18,613 nt of DNA, taken from assembly GCA_005223375.1 (NCBI GenBank), contig RXOD01004755.1:1-18613 (forward strand), in the 5' to 3' direction. Position 1 is the first letter of the stretch. Each line of letters opens with the position of its first letter. The notes under the pieces are model-generated. The model was given only the letters and a program-made list of their open reading frames with translations, did no database searches and was not told the origin of the DNA. The stretch is from Amoebophrya sp. AT5.2 (taxonomy: Eukaryota; Sar; Dinophyceae; Syndiniales; Amoebophryaceae). Shown here in pieces: positions 7,981 to 16,210 of this stretch. Position numbers and translations under genes: made by a program.

Positions 7981-10614
7981 TCACTTTTCTGTCTTTCCTC
8001 CGAAGAAGCCCTGTACTTTCAGCAATTTTCCTTTCTCCATTCCTCTTTCCTTCTGCCGCGTTTCGTAATGTTTCAACAGAAACTCGCACTCCTCTCGTCG
8101 CCCCTCCTGCGTCTTTTCGTGGTCACTCTTCACGACACTCGTCTCCTTCGTCTTCAACGCCAGCGCCGCCACTTCCGCTTTCACCGCCCCCAAATCCTTT
8201 TTCAACTTTTCCACTTTCTCCATGGCCTTTTCTTCCGCGATATTCAAGTCCTTCGCCACCTGGACGTACTCAGCCTGCGCGAGCGACTCCGCCCTCAACA
8301 GCTCCGCTTCCTCCGCCCCGGCCTCGCGGATGAGCTTGTTGAAAATAGCTTTCACGGCCCCGCCAGCACCGCCCGCAAGTTTGCCCAGCGCCATCTTCAG
8401 CACTTTCACCGTCGCGCGCTGCTCCTTGACGTCCCTTTGGAAGTTTTTGTTCTCCTCCTCTCGCTCCTGCGACGCCACGTCCCGGTTCTGCTCGATGTCC
8501 GCCAACTCCACGGTTTTGGTCTGATTCAGCCTGTCCGTCAATTTCCTTCTCTTCTCCGCCTTGCTGTCGGCAGTGGAGGCGAGAACGGCAAGCTCGCGGC
8601 CGAGAAGGGCGATCTTCTCGCTGCCGCGCTTGAGGTCAGACACGCACGCGTCGCGGTGCGTGTTATCCTGGGCTTGCGCGGAGTTGAGTGAAGAAACGAG
8701 AATGTCGATCTTCCCCGCGAGCTGCTTGAACACGGGCGGGGCTCCTGACGAGGCGTGCGATAATTCGGCTCCTGCCTCGTGGTCCTGTAAAAGGGATGTT
8801 GGAGAAGGTCGTGGGCGCGGCATTTGACGTTGCGCGTGAGCTGTACTTCTCGTCACCACATTTTCTTCCCCAGCAGTAGCCCACGATTGCACATTCTGGA
8901 TGAGAAGCTGCGCTTTTCGCGCTGGCTGCTCCGATTTCCTTTCGCTCGTGCTTGCGGCGTTGGGGGGCTGCGGCTTAGTACTTGTCGATCGTCGTGACTC
9001 GTCGCCGTCGACTTCCAGCAGCCTCGGCAGCAGCTCATTTCCGACCGTCACCTTCGAGTCCACTTCGCTCTCGTAGGCCGCCTCCAAGTCGTCATCGGCT
9101 TGTTCATCTTTCTGCTTCTGGTTCTGCACCTGAACCTGAACCTGTAGAAACGACGTCGAGAATGCTAGCAGGCTCTTCTCCGCACCAGCCGCCTCCATTG
9201 CTCCCTCCTCCACAAACTTCACCAAGATCCCCCTTGCTTCTTCCAATCCGTTCATTTCCTCCAACCGTGCTGCCGTGACCGAGTCGTACTGCTTCTTCGC
9301 GTCCGCGCATTCTTCCACCGTGTCTGCCAGCAGCTTCTCCAGAATTTCGTTCGTCTGCTTCTCCAATTTCCCTCGCTCCTCCGTCAGGTCCTCGACCACA
9401 ATTTTCGCAGCGTTCAGTTTCTCCGTCTTTTCGTTCTTCTGCGTTTTTGCCGCCTTCAGCTCCTTCGAGATCGTTTTCAGCCAGTCCTTGTGTTCGGCGT
9501 CGGCTGCCTTCTCCTCGTCGGCGAGGGCTTTTGCCGTCTGCGCGAAGTTCTGTTTCATGTGCTTGAGGACGCCGATCACGCGCGCGAGCGGGCTTTTCGC
9601 CGTGTAGGAGGCAGAACTTGATGAGCTTCCCTGTAGTTCCTGCTGGGTGAAAACAACTTCCTTGACTGTGCCATGACCGCCGTTGCTACCAGCACTATGA
9701 GTAGCAACCCATTGTTGTATGATCTTCCGTGCCAGACTTGGCGTGAGCGTAACTTCCGGCGCGGTAGCTTGAAGCCCGTATCCGTCTTCGAGCGCCCTGT
9801 CCAACGACGACGCTGCCCGCATCATCCGCGCGGCCCTAGCTGCGGCGGCTGCTTCCGTTGCCGCGGTCGTGTGCAGCTGCAGAAACGAAGGCGCAGAGAC
9901 ATGATCCGCATTTTCAACGTCGACGCTCTTCACGAATGCGAGCTTGCCTGTGTGCTGCAACACGGTCTGGAGCGCCATCAGCACCGCTCCGGAAAGTTCT
10001 TCTTCGCTTGACGGCGCCGCGCCGGCGCGACCATTACCAGATTGCTGCAATAGCGCTTCCTTGTTCGCCGCCACTACTCCGGGGGAGTTCAAGACGACCA
10101 GCGCCGACTCCACGTCCCGCAAAGCGATTTTCGCCTGCTTGATCGCCTCGCCGTTTTCAGTGCGTTCCTTTTCCCGCATGATCTTCGCCGTTTCCACCGC
10201 GCTCGTTTGCTCGTTTATTTTGCGAATCAGCGGCGAGCTCGTCGGCGATAGCTCCGCTTTCAGAGTGCCGATTGTACCCACGTTCTCCTTTATGGTCGCG
10301 GAAATTTCCGCAACCCGGTTTTGGTTCGAGTCGATGCTGCCCTTCGTTTCCTCGATTGTCTGGTCGCACCAGCACTGCTTCTTCTTGAACGCAGCTTCCT
10401 CGGCCTTCTGCTCCTTGTCCATGTCGTCATGCATGGTTTCGAGGAGCTTGATGAGGCGGGGCAAGGAACCACTTCGGCTGGAACTGGACGCGGCCTTGAT
10501 GGCTCCGCGGCCGCCTGTAGAAACCGCTGCGGCACGATTGGCGCTGAGAAAGCACCAAACGGGCGCTGACAGCGACAGCAGCCGCTGCAGCGTGCCGCGC
10601 AATGAAAATGCCAT
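7981..10614 (-). CDS. Presumed secreted protein with three coiled-coil modules, 877 aa
   Basis: A single exon runs from ATG at 10614 (GACGCCATGG context) to the stop at 7981. Residues 1-31 form a likely signal peptide or anchor (LQRLLSLSAPVWCFLSA). Three modules of about 125-130 residues share a layout of a hydrophobic lead helix and a long Glu/Lys/Ala-rich coiled coil: about 50-178 (LPRLIKLLETM, then QCWCDQ), about 340-467 (SPLARVIGVLKHM) and about 624-750 (PPVFKQLAGKID, with one Cys). A last coiled coil spans about 755-865, ending GFFGGKTEK. Linkers are Ser/Ala-rich; a (GT/CA)-type hexamer repeat at 9128-9145 encodes VQVQVQ. Proteins with this Cys-Trp-Cys plus coiled-coil layout are common in dinoflagellate gene sets, possibly vesicle or extrusome contents. 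That role is an inference; no enzyme motif is present. Confidence 0.8.
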   Translation of the reverse strand: MAFSLRGTLQRLLSLSAPVWCFLSANRAAAVSTGGRGAIKAASSSSRSGSLPRLIKLLETMHDDMDKEQKAEEAAFKKKQCWCDQTIEETKGSIDSNQNRVAEISATIKENVGTIGTLKAELSPTSSPLIRKINEQTSAVETAKIMREKERTENGEAIKQAKIALRDVESALVVLNSPGVVAANKEALLQQSGNGRAGAAPSSEEELSGAVLMALQTVLQHTGKLAFVKSVDVENADHVSAPSFLQLHTTAATEAAAAARAARMMRAASSLDRALEDGYGLQATAPEVTLTPSLARKIIQQWVATHSAGSNGGHGTVKEVVFTQQELQGSSSSSASYTAKSPLARVIGVLKHMKQNFAQTAKALADEEKAADAEHKDWLKTISKELKAAKTQKNEKTEKLNAAKIVVEDLTEERGKLEKQTNEILEKLLADTVEECADAKKQYDSVTAARLEEMNGLEEARGILVKFVEEGAMEAAGAEKSLLAFSTSFLQVQVQVQNQKQKDEQADDDLEAAYESEVDSKVTVGNELLPRLLEVDGDESRRSTSTKPQPPNAASTSERKSEQPARKAQLLIQNVQSWATAGEENVVTRSTAHAQRQMPRPRPSPTSLLQDHEAGAELSHASSGAPPVFKQLAGKIDILVSSLNSAQAQDNTHRDACVSDLKRGSEKIALLGRELAVLASTADSKAEKRRKLTDRLNQTKTVELADIEQNRDVASQEREEENKNFQRDVKEQRATVKVLKMALGKLAGGAGGAVKAIFNKLIREAGAEEAELLRAESLAQAEYVQVAKDLNIAEEKAMEKVEKLKKDLGAVKAEVAALALKTKETSVVKSDHEKTQEGRREECEFLLKHYETRQKERGMEKGKLLKVQGFFGGKTEK

Positions 10615-11222
10615 GGCGTCGGCACGACCCGCCCGATAATTCGACGGCGACGAACTGCGTCCTCAATTCCACCGCACGGATCTGGCGGTGGAGCGCATTC
10701 CTACGCAGAAGAGAACCCTATCTGCATTCTGTTCAGCTCCCAAAGTCCTGGCCTGCCTGCTGCTGCGGCTGACTTGTATTTATACGTGAAGAAAGCGGGC
10801 GGTGGACCAGCGGAGGTCCACATCCATATTGGTTCTAGGAGAATCATACCAAGCCGCGTTCTGTCGACCACTCATCAATCCCCTGTCTCCCTCTCGTGTC
10901 ATGCGGTTTCCGTCCCTCGGCTCCCTTCTCGTTCTCTCTCGAACCGGCTACAGCAAGAGCAAGCTGCAATCACGATCACGAACGTCATTAAGAAAATCGA
11001 TTCACATAGGATACAGGACGGTAGATCCAACAAGATGGCACAACGAACAGTAATATTGATTCCATCTTCACCAGTACTGACTAAGTTAGTATGCAAGGTC
11101 ACACCTCACCACTAGCACTACGCGTTCTCTCATGTTTTTCAACAAAAAACCTCCAATGAATGTTAAAGCGCCATGAATCGTTTCGCAGTCCTCGCGTCTT
11201 GAAATCGACGAGCAGAGCAGAG
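10615..11222. other. Intergenic spacer upstream of the coiled-coil gene
   Basis: These 608 bases form the 5' flank of the 877-residue gene and the 3' flank of the unknown 377-residue gene. No convincing coding frame was found. The palindrome ACTAAGTTAGT at 11080-11090 shares its core with the palindrome at 3848-3862. Confidence 0.5.
11080..11090. repeat. Palindrome ACTAAGTTAGT
   Basis: Five-base arms around a central G, in the spacer upstream of the 877-residue coiled-coil gene. It is the same core as the palindrome at 3848-3862, read from the other strand. Function unknown. Confidence 0.4.
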
Positions 11223-12356
11223 CTAATCCCCAAAAGTGAACTGCAAATGATCATCGTAGAAGGCGGGCGACTCATGTGCGTGTTTCGCCGGTGGTCCCCG
11301 GACTGTACCGCCCGTCGCAGCAAGGAGCTGTTCGTTGTTCCTCTTCCTAGTCGTTTGTGCAACCGCTGCTGCAGATTGCGAGCGGGTCATCGTGTTTCCC
11401 TTCAGGCGAGACACGGCAGTTCGTCGCGACGGCGAAGCCGAAACTATCGGGCTGCGGCTCGGGGAACGAGGATTTATTCCGCGGTTCTGGTTACTCGGCG
11501 TGTGCGTCTGCTGCTGCGGTCGGTATAGGTTTGTTCTCGACAGCGACGTCACTGCCCTCGGACTCCGGCTCACATTTGCATTGCGCGGCGTCGACGTCGT
11601 TGACCGCGAGTAGAACAACAAGTTTGGCGGAGGACTGCTTAATGCACCTGGTCCTCGCTGAAAGTCGAAGCCGTTATGCTCATCGTCGTAGCTACGAGCT
11701 TCTGCTGCATAGAACAGCGGCTGCTCGCCCCACCTACTCGTCCCGACACCAAGTTCCCGCGTATTATGATCGTATCCACCAGCAAGATCATGATAAGGAT
11801 TGCCGTCCGCTTCCTCGTCGCTCACGGACTCCTCATCTGCCGGTGTTTTCCCCAGCACCAGCGTGTTCGTCTTCATTTCCATGTCCACCTTCAGCTTGTC
11901 GTTCCGCAGCCGGGGCAGGAACATGGTCGCGATCAGCAGCACGTAGTACGTCGACACCAGCCGCTGCGTCTTCAGAACGTCGTCCGAGAACTCCTCGCGC
12001 GGCCACGCGTGGTTGAACCTTTTCAGCATCAGTTGCATGATCTCGGCGTCGTCCACTTCGACGAAGTCCCGCGGGTCGAGGACCAGATCGACGCAGTGCA
12101 GGCAGAATTTCTGCCACCGCCGCCGGATCTCGCCAGGCACCGTGGGGAGCCGCCGCATCGTCATGGCGACGGAGAGGACGTGGGGGTACAGCTCCTCGTG
12201 CAGCGTGTGCGCAGAAATCCTCTCGGACTCGGGAACAGACGCCGAGATGTCGGCGAGGAGATCGTCGGAGAGCTTGTGGATGCGGAGACCATTCCGCTCG
12301 AGCGTGCGCACCGTGAGCTCGGTGTACACGCGCTGGCGCCAGAGGGGGTCGGTCAT
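11223..12356 (-). CDS. Hypothetical protein, helical N-terminal half and Ser/Arg/Pro-rich tail, 377 aa
   Basis: The frame runs from ATG at 12356 (CCAAGATGA context) to TAG at 11225-11223 with no internal intron. I do not recognise the family. Residues 1-165 look folded and helical: RVYTELTVRTLERNGL, LHEELYPHVLSVAMTMRRL, RRRWQKFCLHCVDLVLD and STYYVLLIATMFLPRL. The last is hydrophobic but is probably a buried helix, because it is short and flanked by charged helices. Residues 170-235 are acidic to neutral. Residues 240-345 are rich in SP, TP, RS and NxR motifs (STPRNANVSRSPR, RSPSRSP), suggesting phosphorylation by proline-directed kinases. GC-rich codon use matches the neighbouring genes, which supports it being real. 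It follows NMD3 in the same orientation. Confidence 0.75.
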   Translation of the reverse strand: MTDPLWRQRVYTELTVRTLERNGLRIHKLSDDLLADISASVPESERISAHTLHEELYPHVLSVAMTMRRLPTVPGEIRRRWQKFCLHCVDLVLDPRDFVEVDDAEIMQLMLKRFNHAWPREEFSDDVLKTQRLVSTYYVLLIATMFLPRLRNDKLKVDMEMKTNTLVLGKTPADEESVSDEEADGNPYHDLAGGYDHNTRELGVGTSRWGEQPLFYAAEARSYDDEHNGFDFQRGPGALSSPPPNLLFYSRSTTSTPRNANVSRSPRAVTSLSRTNLYRPQQQTHTPSNQNRGINPRSPSRSPIVSASPSRRTAVSRLKGNTMTRSQSAAAVAQTTRKRNNEQLLAATGGTVRGPPAKHAHESPAFYDDHLQFTFGD

Positions 12357-13184
12357 CTTGGCGCAAGGAAGACTAGTAAACTGCCGCTGGTGCGAGAACT
12401 AGTACTACAGTATGAAATGTAGTGTCTCGCTATTTCTATTTTCGTTTTCTTGCGCTTGCGACATCCGATATTTGAGCATCCTTTGGTCGTGATGCGCATG
12501 CGTCACGAAGCCACGAATATCCTGGAATCTTCAATCGGAAACCCAAACGTCGCCACGCGCTGAGATGATGATGATTTACCCTGCAGCTCGGGGTGATGTA
12601 TGTACGGAAATTGATCGACACCGAAAACTAGACTGATGGATTGATAGATTCTGCTTCTCGTTCTACGAGACGAATTGAGTAGACCGCTGCGAATCCCCAA
12701 GAATATGGTCTGATTGTATTTAAACCCGAAGTCCCTGGCCCTTCCCACGAAGACCCCATGTTTGTCTTTCTCATCCCCGCGTGCCAACGAAATCAGGTAT
12801 CTCGGGGCCATGCCGCCACAGTTTGTTTCCTGTGCTGCATCTTCACGACACGAATAAAAATTTTCATGATGTCCTCCGCCACCGCCACGGCAAATAATGA
12901 GAAAGTAGTTCAAGAATCGAAGGCGACGAGAGGCGAAATCTTCAACACAGAACAGCAGTAGAAACTGGGTGCCGACACGTCGAAAAAGTAGCGTTGAGAA
13001 ATGAATCACGGATTCCATCATGAGGTCGTCGTGGTCGTGGATCAACAACTTCAACGTTATCATTCGCTTTCAGTTTCAAAACTACTGCCTTGGCTGGCGT
13101 TTGCTTTTAAATGAGTGTATGCCTATGCGTACCTTTGTTGTACGTAGTTTCAAAACATGTATTTCGATAGCCATCACCTGCACC
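12357..13184. other. Spacer between NMD3 and the unknown 377-residue gene, with one doubtful ORF
   Basis: An 828-base stretch. A minus-strand frame is open from 13063 to 12503, and its best ATG is at 12811. The plus-strand frames are short and not convincing. The composition is more AT-rich than in the flanking genes. No RNA gene or repeat was recognised. Confidence 0.4.
12503..12811 (-). CDS. Doubtful small ORF, 102 aa
   Basis: The ATG at 12811-12809 has a near-ideal context (GGCGGCATGG) and opens MAPRYLISLARGDEKDKHGV, continuing 102 codons. The frame is open further upstream, to an ATG at 13063 giving 186 aa, but that extension has an odd composition with Leu/Phe/His runs. No domain is recognised. 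Codon use is less GC-rich than in the flanking genes. A frame this long could occur by chance in 18.6 kb. It might also be a lineage-specific small protein. Confidence 0.25.
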   Translation of the reverse strand: MAPRYLISLARGDEKDKHGVFVGRARDFGFKYNQTIFLGIRSGLLNSSRRTRSRIYQSISLVFGVDQFPYIHHPELQGKSSSSQRVATFGFPIEDSRIFVAS

Positions 13185-15023
13185 TTAGCAAGCGCCTGCT
13201 GTGGCCGCAGCTGAGACTCGGTATGTGAGAACCACCTCCGGTAGCGTCAATTTTTGTTCCGCCATTTCTTCTAGTTCCGAGCGCACGAGCGCCCGCAAAT
13301 CATACCCCCAACATTGGTCAGAGACATCCAGATTGGCGGGCGACAAAACCCCGTGCACCTGATTGCCATCTTCTGTAGTGCCCAAATCAACCGTCCGCGC
13401 CACGGAACAGCGATTTACCCCCTTCATTGCTAATTTACTAGGATCCGCCGCACTGGCACTTGCCTGATGATTGGCTGGAGCTGCCGCCTGCTTGCACACA
13501 GCTGCCGCAACAACTTTCGACGGCTCCGGTAGCTCCCCAACACCACCAGCGCCATCCACCCAGTTCGCGTTTTCAAAGATTTTCACATCTTCCTCCTCCA
13601 GCAAGACCCCGGACGATAGGTCGTCCTCCTCATCTACCTCTGCATTTCGCGTCCCAGCCACATCATGATCATCGTCGTTGTACCCCTTCGTGCTGTTCCA
13701 TTCTCCGCCCTCTCCGCTCAATTCGATGTCCATCAGGGTGAAATTTTTCATCGCGGTTCTGTCCGCGATGGTCAGGAACCCGCGCCAGTCGTGCGCCGTG
13801 TAGACTCGCCCGGAGAGCGGGTCCAGCAGTTCCAGTTTCGCCCGGTTCGCCGACACGCAGAGCAGAATCCCGCGCGATCCCCCCAGCAAATCGCCCACGT
13901 GCTTGATCTTGATCGCGTGTTTCGCGAGCAGTTTCGGCTCCACCACGGCCACCAGGTCCCATTTCAGGATCGGCGCCAGGCAGACGCACGTGGTGAACTT
14001 GTACTTCCCGACGGCGTTCTGCTCGTCGAACTTCACCAGCGTCTTGCTTTCCTTCATGTTCGCCTTGTCCACCACGAAGAAGCGCTGCAGAAAGCCGTCG
14101 ATGAACGCCGTCGCGTGCACCTTGTGCCGGAAGAAGAAGTCCGCCTGGCCGTTCTCTGCCTTCAGGTCGTGTTTTACCAGGTTGGCGACGATTCCCGCGG
14201 TGCACTTGGTCTTCTTCAGCAGCCGGGTCTCCAACTGGGCGAACAGCCGGCGGCTGGCCTCCTGCGCGTTGTACCGGGATTTCCCGGCACGCACCTGCAC
14301 CAGGTACGACCACGTGTGCGGCGTGAACTCGCGCGCGCAGTCGGGGCACTGCTGCGTCTGCACCGTGAACTCGATGTCGCGAGTCTCGCTCAGCTGAATC
14401 TCCGAGTGGTCCACCTCCTCCGAGGACACGGCGGGGGGGGACCGTTGCTGTATGACCCCCGCGGGCACGGTGACGCGGATTTTGATCCTGCGCGAGTGCG
14501 GCTCCGTGTACAAAAACATGGCGTCAGTGATGTCATTCACTTGGAGATACTTACTCGCACCCGAGTGCGCGAACGGCGCGACGCCTCGGTTTTGTTTATT
14601 GATATTGCCTCCCGCAGTCGCGCCGCCCCCACCGTTCAGCTGGCTCGAGCACAGGCTCTTCAGACAAAGTGCGAGCAGTTCCTTCGACTCCCAGTCACAT
14701 TTCACGTACGCCGCCTTGCTGCTTCCACTGGAATTGCAAGTCGTGGTGCCTCCAGACGATCCGCCGCCCGCACAGTACCGGCCACAGCCCTTGCACATCT
14801 TCACAAACACGTTCTCAATCGTCTGGAGAACGGAAGAAGCTTGCTTCTCCTGCCGCAAGCACGAAAGACAACGCGCACCGGGAGTCTTCTCCGCAAGAGG
14901 GACGCCGCAGAGGCAACAGCGGAGGCCGCAAATCGCGTAGGGCTCCGTGGTCGCGGGGACCGTGGAGAAATTGCTCGCCGGAAGCTCCTCCGACGGAAAC
15001 AGAATCGTCGCTGCCGACGGCAT
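13185..15023 (-). CDS. NMD3: 60S ribosomal export protein NMD3 (612 aa)
   Basis: NMD3 is the adaptor that binds the pre-60S subunit and links it to the exportin CRM1 for export from the nucleus. The N-terminus carries the family's zinc-binding cysteines: CCLCG (C36-C39), CLSC (C52-C55), MCKGC (C77-C80), and later CPDC (C226-C229). Signature segments follow: ESKELLALCLKSL (112-124), FLYTEPHSRRIKIRVTV (170-186), FTVQTQQCPDC (219-229) and SYLVQVRAGK (239-248). Also present are the region around 340-432 with LDPLSG and the ending NFTLMDIE, and the C-terminal LPEVVLTYR (594-602). The protein is about 100 residues longer than human or yeast NMD3, because of Gly/Ser inserts at 84-104 and 128-160 and an acidic, Ala-rich C-terminal spacer (440-565). 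A Leu-rich stretch near 576-592 could be the nuclear export signal. There is one exon; the ATG at 15023 precedes the zinc region. Confidence 0.93.
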   Translation of the reverse strand: MPSAATILFPSEELPASNFSTVPATTEPYAICGLRCCLCGVPLAEKTPGARCLSCLRQEKQASSVLQTIENVFVKMCKGCGRYCAGGGSSGGTTTCNSSGSSKAAYVKCDWESKELLALCLKSLCSSQLNGGGGATAGGNINKQNRGVAPFAHSGASKYLQVNDITDAMFLYTEPHSRRIKIRVTVPAGVIQQRSPPAVSSEEVDHSEIQLSETRDIEFTVQTQQCPDCAREFTPHTWSYLVQVRAGKSRYNAQEASRRLFAQLETRLLKKTKCTAGIVANLVKHDLKAENGQADFFFRHKVHATAFIDGFLQRFFVVDKANMKESKTLVKFDEQNAVGKYKFTTCVCLAPILKWDLVAVVEPKLLAKHAIKIKHVGDLLGGSRGILLCVSANRAKLELLDPLSGRVYTAHDWRGFLTIADRTAMKNFTLMDIELSGEGGEWNSTKGYNDDDHDVAGTRNAEVDEEDDLSSGVLLEEEDVKIFENANWVDGAGGVGELPEPSKVVAAAVCKQAAAPANHQASASAADPSKLAMKGVNRCSVARTVDLGTTEDGNQVHGVLSPANLDVSDQCWGYDLRALVRSELEEMAEQKLTLPEVVLTYRVSAAATAGAC

Positions 15024-15593
15024 GGTCTCTGCCCCAGGCAGTGTCAGAAGAAAAAAACTATGTCCTCTACGTCTACTACGACAACGACCTCGTCGGGGTC
15101 GTGCAGCAAAAGAACAATCGCAATGGATTGCTGTGCCGAGCAGACGCTAGCAGCTCTGTGCCGTGCGTTTGGGCCGATGATGTGGAGTTCGGTGTACTTT
15201 AGTTATCCTCGCTCGGGCTCGTGCTCGAGGTCGAGTTGTTCAAAATAAAAGAGGAGAATCGCAATCGGGCAAGGCAGTCTAGCACCGTCTATCGCACTAC
15301 CTCCTGCCCCCGGGGCCGGCTCCTGCGTTTCGGAAAACGAAAATGTCGATTTTTCTATGAGCACGAGGAGATGATCGAAGTGTCTGTGAGTTTTATTGAT
15401 CCTGCTCTTGTACTTGTTCAGTTGACTCTGCTATTGTTCCTATTCTAGTTTCTACTTTCAGGATCAGGATCTCGTGTGAGTGTTGATACTGAATGATGTG
15501 ATACTGATAGACCACATAGATTGTTAGTTTCCTGATCAACGCCGAAATTGGATCAGATTTGCATGATCCACAGCACGCCACTGCGCATCATAT

Positions 15594-15758
15594 TCATACA
15601 ACAACTCCATCACCATCTCCACGGCAATCGCAGTCGTAGGTGGGGCACCTCCGGCACGGCACATAGGCTCGTAGATTCAAGTATCGGACGCCGCCCTGCT
15701 GCAAAAACGCACATACGTATAGGAATAGTCCAGGTTGGCTGCTCCGTAGTGCTTGCAT
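15594..15758 (-). CDS. Doubtful small Cys-rich ORF, 54 aa
   Basis: The ATG at 15758-15756 starts MQALRSSQPGLFLYVCAFL and runs to a stop at 15596-15594. The C-terminal part reads YVPCRRCPTYDCDCRGDGDG, with a CxxC and a CxC. A CAG acceptor-like sequence lies just upstream of the ATG. There is no recognised family. It could be a small zinc-binding protein, an exon, or a chance frame. Confidence 0.2.
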   Translation of the reverse strand: MQALRSSQPGLFLYVCAFLQQGGVRYLNLRAYVPCRRCPTYDCDCRGDGDGVVV

Positions 15759-15794
15759 GAGATGCTGGAGTTTCGCAAACCAAAATCATTACGT

Positions 15795-15809
15795 CAGGAG
15801 CCGCTCCTG
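15795..15809. repeat. Perfect odd palindrome CAGGAGCCGCTCCTG
   Basis: Arms of 7 bases (CAGGAGC and GCTCCTG) flank a single central C. It lies 20 bases before the tandem duplication. It is too tight for a stable RNA hairpin loop, so a dimeric protein-binding site is more likely than a terminator. This is inferred from symmetry only. Confidence 0.5.
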
Positions 15810-15828
15810 CATGTCTTTTCACAACTTC

Positions 15829-16152
15829 GAATGAGTCTGGTGAGCGCGAAAAAATCGAAATTCATCATCACCCGCAGTACTCAAATGATCTAGGCAAACT
15901 GGTCATTTCGTGCCTGCACCTGAAGCCAGAGGACGAGTTGTTCTGAACAACTCATCTGCACCACTAAGTACCTCCGAGTACATTTGAATGAGTCTGGTGA
16001 TCGCGAAAAAATCGAAATTCATCATCACCCGCAGTACTCAAATGATCGAGGAAAACTGGTCATTACGTGCCTGCACCTGGAGCTAGAGGACGAGTTGATC
16101 TGAACATCTCATCTGCACCACTGTTACAAGAAGAGAACCTACGAGTACATTT
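15829..16152. repeat. Tandem direct duplication, unit 157-167 bp
   Basis: Copy 1 is 15829-15985 and copy 2 is 15986-16152. Both start GAATGAGTCTGGTGA and end GAGTACATTT. They differ by scattered substitutions and by a roughly 10-base insertion near the end of copy 2 (ACAAGAAGAGAA region). Each copy contains an AAATGATC...GGTCATT(T/A) inverted pair. Copy 1 contains the perfect 19-base palindrome GAGTTGTTCTGAACAACTC (15935-15953); the same site in copy 2 has two broken pairs. No coding frame spans both copies. Confidence 0.9.
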
Positions 16153-16210
16153 AAAATTTGATGAATATCCAAAGCATAATTCGCTTTCGCTTCCATCGGT
16201 ACTTGGTTGA

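Larger units (their letters stand above)
15024..16210. other. Intergenic spacer between the phosphatase-like gene and NMD3
   Basis: The longest gene-free stretch in the window (1187 bases). It holds a tandem duplication (15829-16152), perfect palindromes at 15795-15809 and 15935-15953, and an 8-bp inverted repeat (15397-15404 with 15459-15466). It also holds a 54-codon minus-strand frame (15758-15594) with a Cys-rich segment. It includes the promoter and 5' UTR of NMD3. No RNA gene was recognised. Confidence 0.5.

Noticed and set aside
7780..8691. Plus-strand open frame of 303 codons
   Set aside because: It is antisense to the coiled-coil gene. The Leu/Arg/His-rich composition mirrors the Glu/Lys/Ala codons of the real frame.
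11676..12422. Plus-strand frame of 248 codons
   Set aside because: It is antisense to the unknown 377-residue gene, with the same shadow composition and no recognisable motif.
12812..13063. N-terminal extension of the 12503-12811 frame
   Set aside because: Leu/Phe/His-rich odd composition and a weaker start context; more likely chance readthrough of AT-richer spacer.
13665..15248. Long plus-strand open frame (527 codons) across the NMD3 gene
   Set aside because: It is antisense to a gene with clear family motifs and reads as an Arg/His/Leu-rich composition typical of a shadow frame in GC-rich DNA. Its downstream end (15040-15250) looks more protein-like but has no independent support.
15397..15466. 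8-bp inverted repeat TGATCCTG/CAGGATCA as a terminator or mobile-element end
   Set aside because: The arms are short and 54 bases apart, with no flanking duplication or transposase; chance is likely.
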